A DNA stretch of 32,066 nt from Gammaproteobacteria bacterium (GTDB taxonomy: Bacteria; Pseudomonadota; Gammaproteobacteria; Legionellales; Legionellaceae), in the NCBI GenBank assembly GCA_030428185.1, contig JAUICE010000021.1:1-32066 (forward strand), in the 5' to 3' direction. A program made the translations under genes and the position numbers. The notes under the pieces were generated by a model. It was given only the letters and a program-made list of their open reading frames with translations, was not told where the DNA came from and ran no database searches. Below are positions 25,112-32,066 of the stretch, one piece after another; the stretch's first letter is position 1; every line of letters begins with the position of its first letter.

Positions 25112-25135
25112 GTGTGAGCGTCACGTTTTTTTAAC

Positions 25136-25141
25136 TATAAT
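25136..25141 (+). promoter_or_regulatory. Candidate -10 box of rpsA
   Basis: A perfect TATAAT 120 bp before rpsA, just after cmk; TTGAGT at 25108-25113 is spaced too far (22 bp) to be a good -35 partner. Confidence 0.35.
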
Positions 25142-25217
25142 CACTTAAAAAACTGGGTGGATAGAGGCCAATGCTAGACGGTATTCTATCTAATTTTTAA
25201 ATTTAAATTATGGGGTA

Positions 25218-25250
25218 ACGCCTTGTTTATTTAGACAACAAGGGGTTTTT
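25218..25250 (+). terminator. Terminator-like hairpin in the rpsA leader
   Basis: CCTTGTT (25221-25227) and AACAAGG (25237-25243) pair, and the stem extends past one G-G mismatch to AAC (25217-25219)/GTT (25245-25247); a T run ends at 25250, only 11 bp before the rpsA start codon. It could end cmk transcripts or act as an attenuator/S1 autoregulation site, since rpsA has no other clear ribosome site. Confidence 0.45.
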
Positions 25251-25261
25251 AACTAACAATC

Positions 25262-26947
25262 ATGACAGAAAGTTTTAAAGAATTATTTGAAAAAAGCATT
25301 GCCAATACAAATATGTATCCTGGCGCAATTATTCCTGCAAAAGTTGTTGATATCGACTCAGATTATGTCGTATTAAACGCAGGCCTCAAGTCAGAGGGTA
25401 TTGTTGCAACACAAGAATTCATCGGTAGCGATGGAGAGTTAGAAGTGAGTGTCGGTGATGTTGTTGATGTATCACTGGACACAGTTGAAGATGGGTATGG
25501 TGAGACCATCCTTTCTAGAGATAAAGCCAAGCGACAAGAAGCTTGGGAGAAACTAAACAAATGTCATGAAAGTGGTGAAACAGTTATCGGCTTGATTTCT
25601 GGCAAAGTGAAAGGTGGATTTACGGTTGAAATCGGTCAAATTCGCGCGTTTTTACCTGGTTCACTGGTTGATGTCAGACCTGTGCGTGACTCTAACTATC
25701 TAGAAGGTAAAGAGCTAGAGTTTAAAGTGATTAAAATGGATCCTAAGCGTAACAACATTGTTGTTTCACGCCGTGCGGTCGTTCAAGAAGAGAACTCAGC
25801 TGAACGTCAACAGCTACTAGATTCTCTACACGATGGGCAAGAGCTTAAAGGTATCGTGAAAAACTTAACTGATTACGGTGCGTTTATCGATTTAGGTGGT
25901 ATTGACGGTCTGTTACATATTACCGATATTTCTTGGAAGCGTGTGAAGCATCCAAGCGAAGTGCTCACCGTTGGTGATGAAATCAAAGTTAAAGTACTTA
26001 ATTTCGATAAAGATCGTAACCGTGTTTCATTAGGTATGAAACAACTAGGTAATGATCCTTGGGTTGACCTTGTTCAACGTTATCCTGAAGGCACACGCTT
26101 AAAAGGTAAAGTCACCAATATTACTGATTACGGTTGCTTTGCTGAAATTGAAGAAGGCGTTGAAGGTTTGGTTCATATGTCTGAAATGGATTGGACTAAT
26201 AAGAATATCCACCCAGCTAAAGTCGTACAATTGGGTGATGTTGTTGACGTGATGGTCTTAGAAATTGATGAAGGTCGCCGTCGTATTTCTTTAGGTATGA
26301 AGCAATGCATCAACAACCCATGGAAATTATTTGAAGAGAATCACCAAAAAGGCGAAAAAGTCAGCGGTAAAATTCGCTCAATTACTGATTTTGGTATCTT
26401 TATTGGACTTGATGGCGAAATTGATGGTCTTATTCATTTATCAGATATTTCTTGGAACCAGTCTGGTGAAGAAGTTGTTAAGACTTATAAGAAAGGCCAA
26501 GACATTGAGGCCGTTATTTTGTCTATTGACTCTGAGCGTGAAAGAATTTCACTTGGTATTAAACAATTAGAGCAAGATCCATTTGGTATGTTTGCTGAAA
26601 CACATGCTAAAGGCTCTGTAGTCAGTGGAACAGTGACAGAAGTTGATGCTAAGTTAGTCACTGTTGAGCTAGCGCCTGAGGTTATTGCAACGATTCGTGC
26701 ACAAGAACTTTCTGATGAGCGTGTTGATGATGCAACAACTGTCGTTAAAGTTGGCGATACTGTTGAAGCGAAAATTATTAATCTTGATAAGAAAAATCGT
26801 CAAATTAGCTTGTCTATTAAAGCGAAAGAAGCGCATGAACAGGCTGAAGCTATTCGTAAATACACCACTCAAGAGAGTCAGTCAGGTGGTGGTGCAACGC
26901 TTGGTGATATCTTAAAAGAGCAGATGCAAAATAAAGATGAATCATAG
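25262..26947 (+). CDS. rpsA: 30S ribosomal protein S1
   Basis: Binds mRNA leaders and brings them to the 30S subunit. 561 residues hold six S1/OB repeats, starting roughly at residues 20, 105, 190, 275, 362 and 449. Recurrent signatures include [23 protein letters not shown], split here as [13 protein letters not shown] and LVHMSEM, and closing RISLGMKQ or RISLGIKQ segments. The first two domains are the divergent ribosome-binding pair, as usual. The leader has a terminator-like hairpin and lacks a strong Shine-Dalgarno sequence, in line with S1 autoregulation in other bacteria. A strong terminator follows. The gene ihfB, usual after rpsA, is absent. Confidence 0.98.
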   Translation: MTESFKELFEKSIANTNMYPGAIIPAKVVDIDSDYVVLNAGLKSEGIVATQEFIGSDGELEVSVGDVVDVSLDTVEDGYGETILSRDKAKRQEAWEKLNKCHESGETVIGLISGKVKGGFTVEIGQIRAFLPGSLVDVRPVRDSNYLEGKELEFKVIKMDPKRNNIVVSRRAVVQEENSAERQQLLDSLHDGQELKGIVKNLTDYGAFIDLGGIDGLLHITDISWKRVKHPSEVLTVGDEIKVKVLNFDKDRNRVSLGMKQLGNDPWVDLVQRYPEGTRLKGKVTNITDYGCFAEIEEGVEGLVHMSEMDWTNKNIHPAKVVQLGDVVDVMVLEIDEGRRRISLGMKQCINNPWKLFEENHQKGEKVSGKIRSITDFGIFIGLDGEIDGLIHLSDISWNQSGEEVVKTYKKGQDIEAVILSIDSERERISLGIKQLEQDPFGMFAETHAKGSVVSGTVTEVDAKLVTVELAPEVIATIRAQELSDERVDDATTVVKVGDTVEAKIINLDKKNRQISLSIKAKEAHEQAEAIRKYTTQESQSGGGATLGDILKEQMQNKDES

Positions 26948-26958
26948 ATAATGGTACT

Positions 26959-26983
26959 TCTCCTCTAGCTCAATAGGAGGAGA
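26959..26983 (+). repeat. Inverted repeat just after rpsA
   Basis: TCTCCTC (26959-26965) and GAGGAGA (26977-26983) form a 7-bp stem with an 11-nt loop 12 bp after the rpsA stop. No T tract follows; it may stabilise the 3' end ahead of the true terminator. Confidence 0.4.
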
Positions 26984-27009
26984 GGCTTGTCTAGATTTTT
27001 CAAATTATT

Positions 27010-27044
27010 AAGCGTAGGATCGTTTGACGGGCTACGCTTTTTTT
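27010..27044 (+). terminator. Intrinsic terminator of rpsA
   Basis: AAGCGTAG (27010-27017) and CTACGCTT (27032-27039) form an 8-bp stem with a run of seven T (27038-27044). This is the clearest Rho-independent terminator in the window and separates rpsA from lapA, although read-through may feed lapAB. Confidence 0.85.
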
Positions 27045-27078
27045 GTGTATGCGCAAAAGATTTTAGGAGAAAAATTGA

Positions 27079-27363
27079 ATGCGTGTGATATTTTTTTTAA
27101 TAATGCTTGTGTTTATAGCATTGATTTCAAGTTTTGCGTTACTGAACGCGCAAATGATGACGGTTGATTTATTCGTAACCAGCTATCGTTTACCCTTATC
27201 TGTATTATTATTGATAGCCTTTGGTCTAGGCTTGTTTTTAGGCTATTTGACAACTGTTTTAAAGCTCCTTAAATTAAAACGACAATGCTGGCAGCTAAAA
27301 CGTGAACAGCATTCAAAGGACAAAGAGATTAAAGAATTAAGAACAATTCCATTTAAAGAGTAG
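27079..27363 (+). CDS. lapA: LapA (YciS, DUF1049) inner-membrane protein
   Basis: A 94-residue inner-membrane protein with two transmembrane helices (about 3-24 and 40-62) separated by the short periplasmic segment NAQMMTVDLFVTSYRLPLS, then a basic coiled-coil cytosolic tail (KLKRQCWQLKREQHSKDKEI). This is the DUF1049 layout. LapA works with LapB in lipopolysaccharide assembly and LpxC control. AGGAGAAAAATTG precedes the ATG. It is followed by lapB after a few bases. Confidence 0.9.
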   Translation: MRVIFFLIMLVFIALISSFALLNAQMMTVDLFVTSYRLPLSVLLLIAFGLGLFLGYLTTVLKLLKLKRQCWQLKREQHSKDKEIKELRTIPFKE

Positions 27364-27372
27364 TGTACCTTG

Positions 27373-28551
27373 ATGTTATTAAACTTTTGGCCAGTTCTCA
27401 TTCCTATTGCAAGTGTTTGCGGGTTTTATATTGGTAAAAGTGAAGCAAGATTAAAGTACCGTCAATCTTTAGAGCGAAATACCATCAATGAAAAGTATGT
27501 TCAAGGTTTAAACTTTCTTTTAAATGATAAGCCTGATAAGGCCATTGATGTGCTTATTGAAGTGCTTGATGTCGATAGTGAGACCGTTGAAACCCACCTT
27601 GCTTTGGGAAGTTTGTTTAGAAGCCGTGGTGAAGTCGATAGAGCAACACGTATTCATCAGAATTTAATCGCAAGACCTTTATTAAATACATCTCAGCGGA
27701 TCGAAGCGCTGATGGCCTTGGGTCGTGATTATATGTGCGCTGGTGTTTTGGATAGAGCAGAGCGTATATTTAACGAGGTAGGCCGCTTATCATCCAAGTC
27801 AGATAAGAGATATTTGTTTTACTTATTAGATATTTATCAACAACAACGTGGATGGCAGCAAGCGCTAGAAGTATTAAGTAGACTACAGTTAAAGAGTGAT
27901 CAAAGCTATCACCATGAAATTTCACAGTGTTACTGTGAGCTTGCGTTAGAGCAGATGCATAATGATTATTTATCTAGCAGTTATGATTGTATTAAAAAAG
28001 CGTTTCAATACGATAGACTAAATGTTCGAGCAAGTTTGCTGTTAGGCAAATTAGAAATGAAACAAGGCCACTTTCATAAGGCCATAAAAGCGTTCAAACG
28101 TATTCCAGAGCAGGACTCGGCATTTATTTCAGAGATGATTCAGCCATTAGCTTATTGCTATAAACAAATAGACAACAGTGACGGTGCGATTAAATATTTT
28201 GAGTATTTATTGCTTAAATATCCAAGAACGTCGGTCATTTTTAAAATTGCAGAGCATATAAAAGAAACTAAAGGGATTGAGGAGGCTTTAGATTATGCAA
28301 GTGATCAGTTAAGCGTTGCTCCTTCTTTAAAAGGCTTAAATCAGCTGCTTGCTTGGTATCTTGAAATCACCCATGGAAAGGTTAAAGCAAAGCTAAATAT
28401 GTTATATAAAATTACCGATAAACTGGTAAAAAACTCACCGACGTATAGTTGTATTAACTGTGGTATATCAGGTAATCACCATCATTGGCGATGTCCTAGC
28501 TGCAAACGTTGGAATACAGTTAAACCCATTGCAGGTTTAAAAGGTGATTAA
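27373..28551 (+). CDS. lapB: LapB (YciM) lipopolysaccharide assembly TPR protein
   Basis: Anchored in the inner membrane by an N-terminal helix (about 3-20), facing the cytosol. In E. coli it directs LpxC degradation by FtsH and coordinates LPS export. The 392 residues hold about nine TPR-like helical pairs (for example EKYVQGLNFLLNDKPDKAID, ETHLALGSLFRSRGEVDRA). The C-terminal rubredoxin-type zinc site is C360, C363, C374 and C377 in YSCINCG and HWRCPSCKRW, all four intact. ATG 27373 is preferred to the in-frame TTG just before it. With lpxH upstream in the window, this is the second lipid A gene. Confidence 0.94.
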   Translation: MLLNFWPVLIPIASVCGFYIGKSEARLKYRQSLERNTINEKYVQGLNFLLNDKPDKAIDVLIEVLDVDSETVETHLALGSLFRSRGEVDRATRIHQNLIARPLLNTSQRIEALMALGRDYMCAGVLDRAERIFNEVGRLSSKSDKRYLFYLLDIYQQQRGWQQALEVLSRLQLKSDQSYHHEISQCYCELALEQMHNDYLSSSYDCIKKAFQYDRLNVRASLLLGKLEMKQGHFHKAIKAFKRIPEQDSAFISEMIQPLAYCYKQIDNSDGAIKYFEYLLLKYPRTSVIFKIAEHIKETKGIEEALDYASDQLSVAPSLKGLNQLLAWYLEITHGKVKAKLNMLYKITDKLVKNSPTYSCINCGISGNHHHWRCPSCKRWNTVKPIAGLKGD

Positions 28552-28563
28552 GAAGGTGCTTAT

Positions 28564-29250
28564 ATGAATTCACGAATTATTATTGCATGTGATTATCAAC
28601 AAAAAGAAGATTTATTTCACCTAGTAGATAAGATAAACCCTAAGTTATGTCGTCTTAAAATTGGAAAAGGCATGTTTACTCGCTTTGGTCCACTATTAGT
28701 GAAAGAGCTTATCGCGCATGGTTTTGATATTTTTTTAGATCTTAAGTTTCATGATATTCCAAGCACAGTCTATGATGCTGTTTGCGCAGCAAGAGATTTA
28801 GGCGTATGGATGACGAATGTACATGCATTAGGGGGCAGAAAAATGTTGGAAGCTTCTTTACGTGCGAGTGAGAGTAGTGATTTGTTATTGATAGCGGTGA
28901 CCATTTTGACAAGTTTTGATGACAATGAATTAAAAGAGATAAATATAAGCGGCTCTGTTACAGAAACGGTTCTCAGTTTAGCCTCTCTTACTCATCATGT
29001 AGGCCTTGATGGTGTGGTGTGCTCGGCGTTAGAAGTAGAGTATATCAAAGCTCAAACAAGTCATGAGTTTTTATCAGTAACGCCAGGCATTCGCTTAGTG
29101 GGTGATTCATTAGACTGTCAAAAGAGGGTCGTTACACCTAAAGAAGCGCGCGGTCACGGTAGCGATTATTTGGTTATTGGTAGAAGCATCACTAATGCTA
29201 AAGATCCCAACCAAACGCTTATTGAAATCAATCAGCAAATTTCAGCTTAG
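28564..29250 (+). CDS. pyrF: Orotidine 5'-phosphate decarboxylase PyrF
   Basis: The last step of UMP synthesis. The 228-residue TIM-barrel protein has IIIACDY at the first strand, LKIGKGMF with the substrate-contacting Lys, and the catalytic DLKFHDIPSTV (D59, K61, D64). VTPGIRLVGD is the phosphate-binding strand, and YLVIGRSITNA follows near the end. It starts 12 bp after lapB, the standard gammaproteobacterial arrangement. No terminator is evident in the 285-bp gap that follows. Confidence 0.97.
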   Translation: MNSRIIIACDYQQKEDLFHLVDKINPKLCRLKIGKGMFTRFGPLLVKELIAHGFDIFLDLKFHDIPSTVYDAVCAARDLGVWMTNVHALGGRKMLEASLRASESSDLLLIAVTILTSFDDNELKEINISGSVTETVLSLASLTHHVGLDGVVCSALEVEYIKAQTSHEFLSVTPGIRLVGDSLDCQKRVVTPKEARGHGSDYLVIGRSITNAKDPNQTLIEINQQISA

Positions 29251-29535
29251 GAAGTGTAGTTACTTTGTTTATAAATAATCGATGAAAACAAGTATGTTAA
29301 GCAATCAAGATTCCTGACTCTGGTGCTAATGACCATCTATGGTCGAGACATTTTTGATAAAATATTTGTTCTGATAGATTGAATGATAAACCATATCATT
29401 CTTTCAATACCCAAATTGATGACTTGAAGAAAGTGAAGGCTCGTGAAATAATGTTCCAGCAACATTTTGGATATGATGTTGTGAGGGTAGGGATATACCT
29501 ACCCAATCCAACCTAAAAAATAAAAGGAGTTTTTT
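29251..29535 (+). other. Structured gene-free gap between pyrF and the ComEA-like gene
   Basis: No open frame worth calling. Three inverted repeats stand out: GACCAT/ATGGTC (29331-29344), ATTGAATGATA/TATCATT-CTT-TCAAT (29378-29408), and GGGTAGG/CCTACCC with loop GATATA (29485-29504), the last 32 bp before the start codon. An unrecognised small RNA or leader is possible. Confidence 0.35.
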
Positions 29536-29871
29536 ATGAAAATAGCATTTAAATGTGGTGTGTTAGTGCTTTGTGGATTTCTCACAAGCGAGCAAGCCTT
29601 CTCTAATGAAATTATCCCCCCTCCGAAGCCTTCTATACAAGTCAAAGCAAATGATGTAACCAAGAAGATTGATCTTAACAGTGCTACAGCAAAGGATATT
29701 GCACGTAATGTTAAAGGAATTGGTATGCGTCGAGCAGGCTTTATCGTTGAATATCGGAAAAGCAATGGTAGGTTAAAAAATATTGAAGAACTTATTTTTG
29801 TACCGGGATTTTCTAAAACCTTTGTTGATAAAAGGCTTGCGTATTTTAAGCAAGTATTAACCGTTAAATAA
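29536..29871 (+). CDS. ComEA-like helix-hairpin-helix DNA-binding protein
   Basis: 111 residues. A signal peptide is visible: basic MKIAFK, a hydrophobic core, and a likely cut near residues 23-24 (QAFS/N). A proline-rich linker follows. The mature part (about 48-107) is the ComEA-type double helix-hairpin-helix: KIDLNSATAKDIARNVKGIG, then RRAGFIVEYRKSNGRLKNIEEL and VPGFSKTFVDKR. ComEA binds incoming DNA in the periplasm during natural transformation. The second hairpin has GFS in place of GIG. AAAGGAG lies at good distance. No other competence gene is near; a role in DNA uptake is inferred from the family. Confidence 0.88.
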   Translation: MKIAFKCGVLVLCGFLTSEQAFSNEIIPPPKPSIQVKANDVTKKIDLNSATAKDIARNVKGIGMRRAGFIVEYRKSNGRLKNIEELIFVPGFSKTFVDKRLAYFKQVLTVK

Positions 29872-29879
29872 TCCAAGTA

Positions 29880-29911
29880 CCCCAAAGACATTCTCTCCTT
29901 TGTCTTTGGGG
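29880..29911. terminator. Bidirectional terminator-like hairpin between convergent genes
   Basis: CCCCAAAGACA (29880-29890) and TGTCTTTGGGG (29901-29911) make a perfect 11-bp stem with a 10-nt loop between the ComEA-like gene and the convergent dioxygenase gene. The T tracts on both sides are weak, but the placement 8-17 bp from both stops is telling. Confidence 0.65.
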
Positions 29912-29927
29912 TTATGCTTAAGTTAAC

Positions 29928-30770
29928 TTACAGTTGATTTAAAGGGATTTTAATATATTGAATACCATTTGACTCAGCAGCAGGTAGATGGCCTGCGTGC
30001 ATATTGACTTGTATGGATGGTAAGAGAAGTTTAGGGGCGGCGAGCGTGACATCTCTAGCATGTCTTTTTTCAACAAATTCTGTCTTGCTTATTGAGGCGT
30101 CTAGCATGATATTTGTTTCTTTTTGCGCTTTAACAGTCGTCATATATTTAGGCTTATCTCCACTTTGAGGATAATCATGACACACAAATAGTCTAGTGTT
30201 ATCACTAAGCGCGTAAAGTTTATGTATTGAGTCATATAGGGTCTCGGCACTACCGCCAGGAAAATCTGCTCTTGCTGTTCCAAGGTGGGGCATAAAAATG
30301 GTATCACCAGTAAATACGGCATCCTGAATATAATAAGAAATGCAAGCTGGTGTATGTCCTGGTGTATGTAAAACCTTGACGTTTAACTCGCCGATATTAA
30401 ATACCTCATTGTCTTTTAGGAGTTTATCAAATTGATGTTTGGATACTGGATGATTAAAAATAGGAGCCCAGTGTTTAATGACTTTCTCAATATGCTCACC
30501 AATCGCAATGGTTCCACCTAAGCGCTCTTTTAGCTTTTTCGCGCCAGTTAGGTGATCGGCATGTACGTGGGTTTCTAAGATGTACTCTAAGGACAAATGA
30601 TTATCGTTGATATACGCTTCGACTTTGTCAATGGAGTGTGTAGAGGTTTTTCCAGTATAGGGATCGAAGTTTAATACGGGATCAATAACGGCCGCTTGTG
30701 AGGTATTTGGGCATGAAACGACATAGGTGAAGGTAAATGTATCATCATCAAAAAAAACGTCAATGTTCAT
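29928..30770 (-). CDS. MBL-fold persulfide dioxygenase (Blh/ETHE1-like)
   Basis: A metallo-beta-lactamase-fold protein of 280 residues. The motif HVHADH (68-73) is followed by H139 (HTPGHT), D156 (FTGDTIF) and H198 (VCHDY), the iron-binding set of ETHE1-type persulfide dioxygenases. HLGTARADFPGG is typical of that group. The C-terminal HARDVTLAAPKLLLPSIQVN, split by the start of NMHAGHLP, matches the Blh branch. It would oxidise glutathione persulfide to sulfite and glutathione. It overlaps the TauE gene by 4 bp and follows a rhodanese, the arrangement known from bigR-blh sulfide-detoxification operons. The cytosolic role and substrate rest on family and context. Confidence 0.88.
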   Translation of the reverse strand: MNIDVFFDDDTFTFTYVVSCPNTSQAAVIDPVLNFDPYTGKTSTHSIDKVEAYINDNHLSLEYILETHVHADHLTGAKKLKERLGGTIAIGEHIEKVIKHWAPIFNHPVSKHQFDKLLKDNEVFNIGELNVKVLHTPGHTPACISYYIQDAVFTGDTIFMPHLGTARADFPGGSAETLYDSIHKLYALSDNTRLFVCHDYPQSGDKPKYMTTVKAQKETNIMLDASISKTEFVEKRHARDVTLAAPKLLLPSIQVNMHAGHLPAAESNGIQYIKIPLNQL

Positions 30771-31555
30771 AAGATCTCCAATAATTGATGAAATAAAATG
30801 GCCACGCCCAAAGTCAATGTAAAAAGAGCAAATAGTTTTTTAAGCTTACCTCCATCGATATACTCACTCATCTTAGAGCCTAAGCTCACACCTAAAAGTG
30901 TCATGATTAAAAATATACCAACCAGAGACCAATTAATGCTAAGGCCTGTATGAAAATCACCGTTAATGCCGATTAAGGAGTTCATAGCAATGATAACAAG
31001 AGAGGTACCAATGGCATCTTTCATGGGCATTGCAAATAGATAAATAAGACTTGGAATGATTAAAAACCCACCTCCTGCACCGACAAGTCCAGTTAAAAGG
31101 CCAACACAGATGCTACCAGTAATGATATACAGAAAGGGATATTTATAGCTCTCTTTAATGGGAGTATCTTTGATACCATTTTTTAAAAGCATACCAGATG
31201 CGGTGATCATCAACAGCGAAAATAACAGCATGATAAAATTATCTTTGCTAACACCTATAATCATCACAGGTAGTGTAGGCACAATGATGGCGCGTGTTAT
31301 AAATGCAGCACTCATTGAAGGAATGGCAAATGAAAGTGCCTCTTTAATTCGGACATGCCCCATTCGTTGGTAGCGTATACTGCCAAAAAGGGCAGTCATA
31401 CCGACCACTAATAGGGAGTATGCTGTTGCGGTGATAGGTTTTATATTAAGACAGTAAACCAATATGGGCATGGTTAAAATCGAGCCGCCGGCACCAATCA
31501 ACCCTAAAGTAAGCCCCATAAAAAGCGCTAAGCTATAACCCATCAACGCAACCAT
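30767..31555 (-). CDS. TauE/SafE family sulfite (or related anion) exporter
   Basis: 262 residues with about eight hydrophobic helices. The two homologous halves each have the family motif: GLIGAGGSILTMP (18-30) and GLVGAGGGFLIIP (around 155-167). The ATG at 31555 gives MVALMGYSLA; an internal ATG four codons later is possible. It overlaps the dioxygenase gene by 4 bp and starts 2 bp after the rhodanese stop, so the three are one operon. Sulfite produced by the dioxygenase is the likely export substrate, by inference from the neighbours. Confidence 0.9.
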   Translation of the reverse strand: MVALMGYSLALFMGLTLGLIGAGGSILTMPILVYCLNIKPITATAYSLLVVGMTALFGSIRYQRMGHVRIKEALSFAIPSMSAAFITRAIIVPTLPVMIIGVSKDNFIMLLFSLLMITASGMLLKNGIKDTPIKESYKYPFLYIITGSICVGLLTGLVGAGGGFLIIPSLIYLFAMPMKDAIGTSLVIIAMNSLIGINGDFHTGLSINWSLVGIFLIMTLLGVSLGSKMSEYIDGGKLKKLFALFTLTLGVAILFHQLLEIL

Positions 31556-31557
31556 AA

Positions 31558-32066
31558 TTATTGCTCCATCTTGCAGTTGGTTTTATTGTCTTGTAGACAT
31601 TGATTCCAGGGCATTTTCGCAATGATCTGTCTTAGCGGACACTGACCTGTGAATCCGGCATAAATAAGTCCGGCTGAAAAAAATCCAGGAATGAACATAA
31701 AGCCCAGGCTTACAAAATAAGTGAGTAATACACCTAGAAGACTAAAGCCACCAATGGTCAACTGAACTTGCTGGTCAAGTGGTAATGTTTTTTTTTCACC
31801 ACACTTAACTTTTAGTCCGGCTTGTTGCCAGGCATCAATGCCACCTTCAAGATTATAAATATTTAGCTCTGGATGCTTTTGAATAAATACATCACAGGCC
31901 ATTTGTGAGCGTTTTCCCGAACGACAGTGAATAATGATTTTTTTACTCTCGCCAGCAAGGGAGTGCTGGTTAATTTGACTCAATGGTTTCAGGGCAGCGC
32001 ACTCGATACAAACCGATGCGTTTTCAGCAGGCTCTCGTACATCGATGAGTACAGCCTCATTCTTAT
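31558..32066 (-). CDS. Rhodanese-like sulfurtransferase with DUF2892 membrane domain (5' end outside the window)
   Basis: The frame runs off the window end, so the N terminus is missing; a TTG at 31983 is only an internal codon. Visible first are KNEAVLIDVREPAEN and CAALKPLSQIN, the typical first half of a rhodanese domain. The active-site loop HCRSGKRS (catalytic Cys) and LEGGIDAWQQAGLKV complete it. After KKTLPLDQQVQLTIGG come two membrane helices (about the last 65 residues) of the DUF2892 type, as in E. coli YgaP. A Cys-containing tail (QDNKTNCKMEQ) ends it. It would transfer sulfane sulfur at the inner membrane, and it is first of the visible genes in the sulfur operon with TauE and the dioxygenase. 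Confidence 0.9.
   Translation of the reverse strand, partial: KNEAVLIDVREPAENASVCIECAALKPLSQINQHSLAGESKKIIIHCRSGKRSQMACDVFIQKHPELNIYNLEGGIDAWQQAGLKVKCGEKKTLPLDQQVQLTIGGFSLLGVLLTYFVSLGFMFIPGFFSAGLIYAGFTGQCPLRQIIAKMPWNQCLQDNKTNCKMEQ

Noticed and set aside
29499-29891. A 130-codon open frame on the minus strand
   Set aside because: It covers the ComEA-like gene in antisense; the sense frame has a signal peptide, helix-hairpin-helix motifs and a ribosome site.

Overview
The window looks like a chromosomal segment of a low-GC gammaproteobacterium. The gene order gyrA-serC-aroA-cmk-rpsA-lapA-lapB-pyrF (19469-29250) is a conserved gammaproteobacterial block, and queA, yajQ, pabB, fadD, minC, lpxH and miaE are of the same type. 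Several non-core genes fit a host-associated member of the Legionellales (Legionella/Coxiella/Berkiella-like). These are a Wip-type PPP phosphatase, large helical proteins with no recognisable family, and a protein with a glutamate-rich C-terminal tail of the kind seen in Dot/Icm substrates. The taxonomic placement is an inference from content; no rRNA or other marker in the window settles it.

Layout. 1-510: a gene tail cut by the window edge and a small zinc-ribbon protein resembling phage Lar. 549-2358 (+): queA followed, with a 4-bp overlap, by a strongly reduced Tgt-like protein that keeps the zinc site but lacks the catalytic motifs. 2493-4523 (+): Wip-like phosphatase. 4529-7030 (-): uspA, a small holin-like membrane protein and an SLC13/TrkA-C permease, read as one operon. 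7031-7444: a gene-free stretch filled by a palindromic MITE-like repeat. 7445-10612 (-): a two-gene unit of an unknown 810-residue protein and a beta-solenoid protein. 10831-13136 (+): yajQ-pabB and a small unknown gene. 13199-14887 (-): fadD. 15035-17641 (+): minC-lpxH-unknown, nearly without gaps. 17657-18271 (-): miaE. 18332-19336 (+): unknown coiled-coil protein. 19469-29250 (+): the gyrA to pyrF block. 29536-29871 (+): ComEA-like protein. 29928-32066 (-): rhodanese, TauE and persulfide dioxygenase, cut at the window edge.

How the genes fit together. queA and the Tgt-like gene belong to queuosine tRNA modification, and miaE is a second tRNA modification enzyme. serC, aroA, pabB, cmk and pyrF supply serine/PLP, chorismate, folate precursor and pyrimidine nucleotides. 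lpxH, lapA and lapB control lipid A synthesis, with LapB as an LPS assembly regulator. The last operon is a reactive-sulfur module: sulfur transferase, sulfite exporter and persulfide dioxygenase.

The main points for a second look are the degenerate Tgt-like partner of queA, the Wip-like phosphatase with an altered third metal motif, the 810/235-residue unknown pair, the tandem-repeat acidic tail of the gene after lpxH, the SerC with altered cofactor-binding positions, and the 312-bp inverted-repeat element whose end supplies a consensus -10 box for the uspA operon. No tRNA, rRNA, CRISPR array, transposase or integrase was seen.
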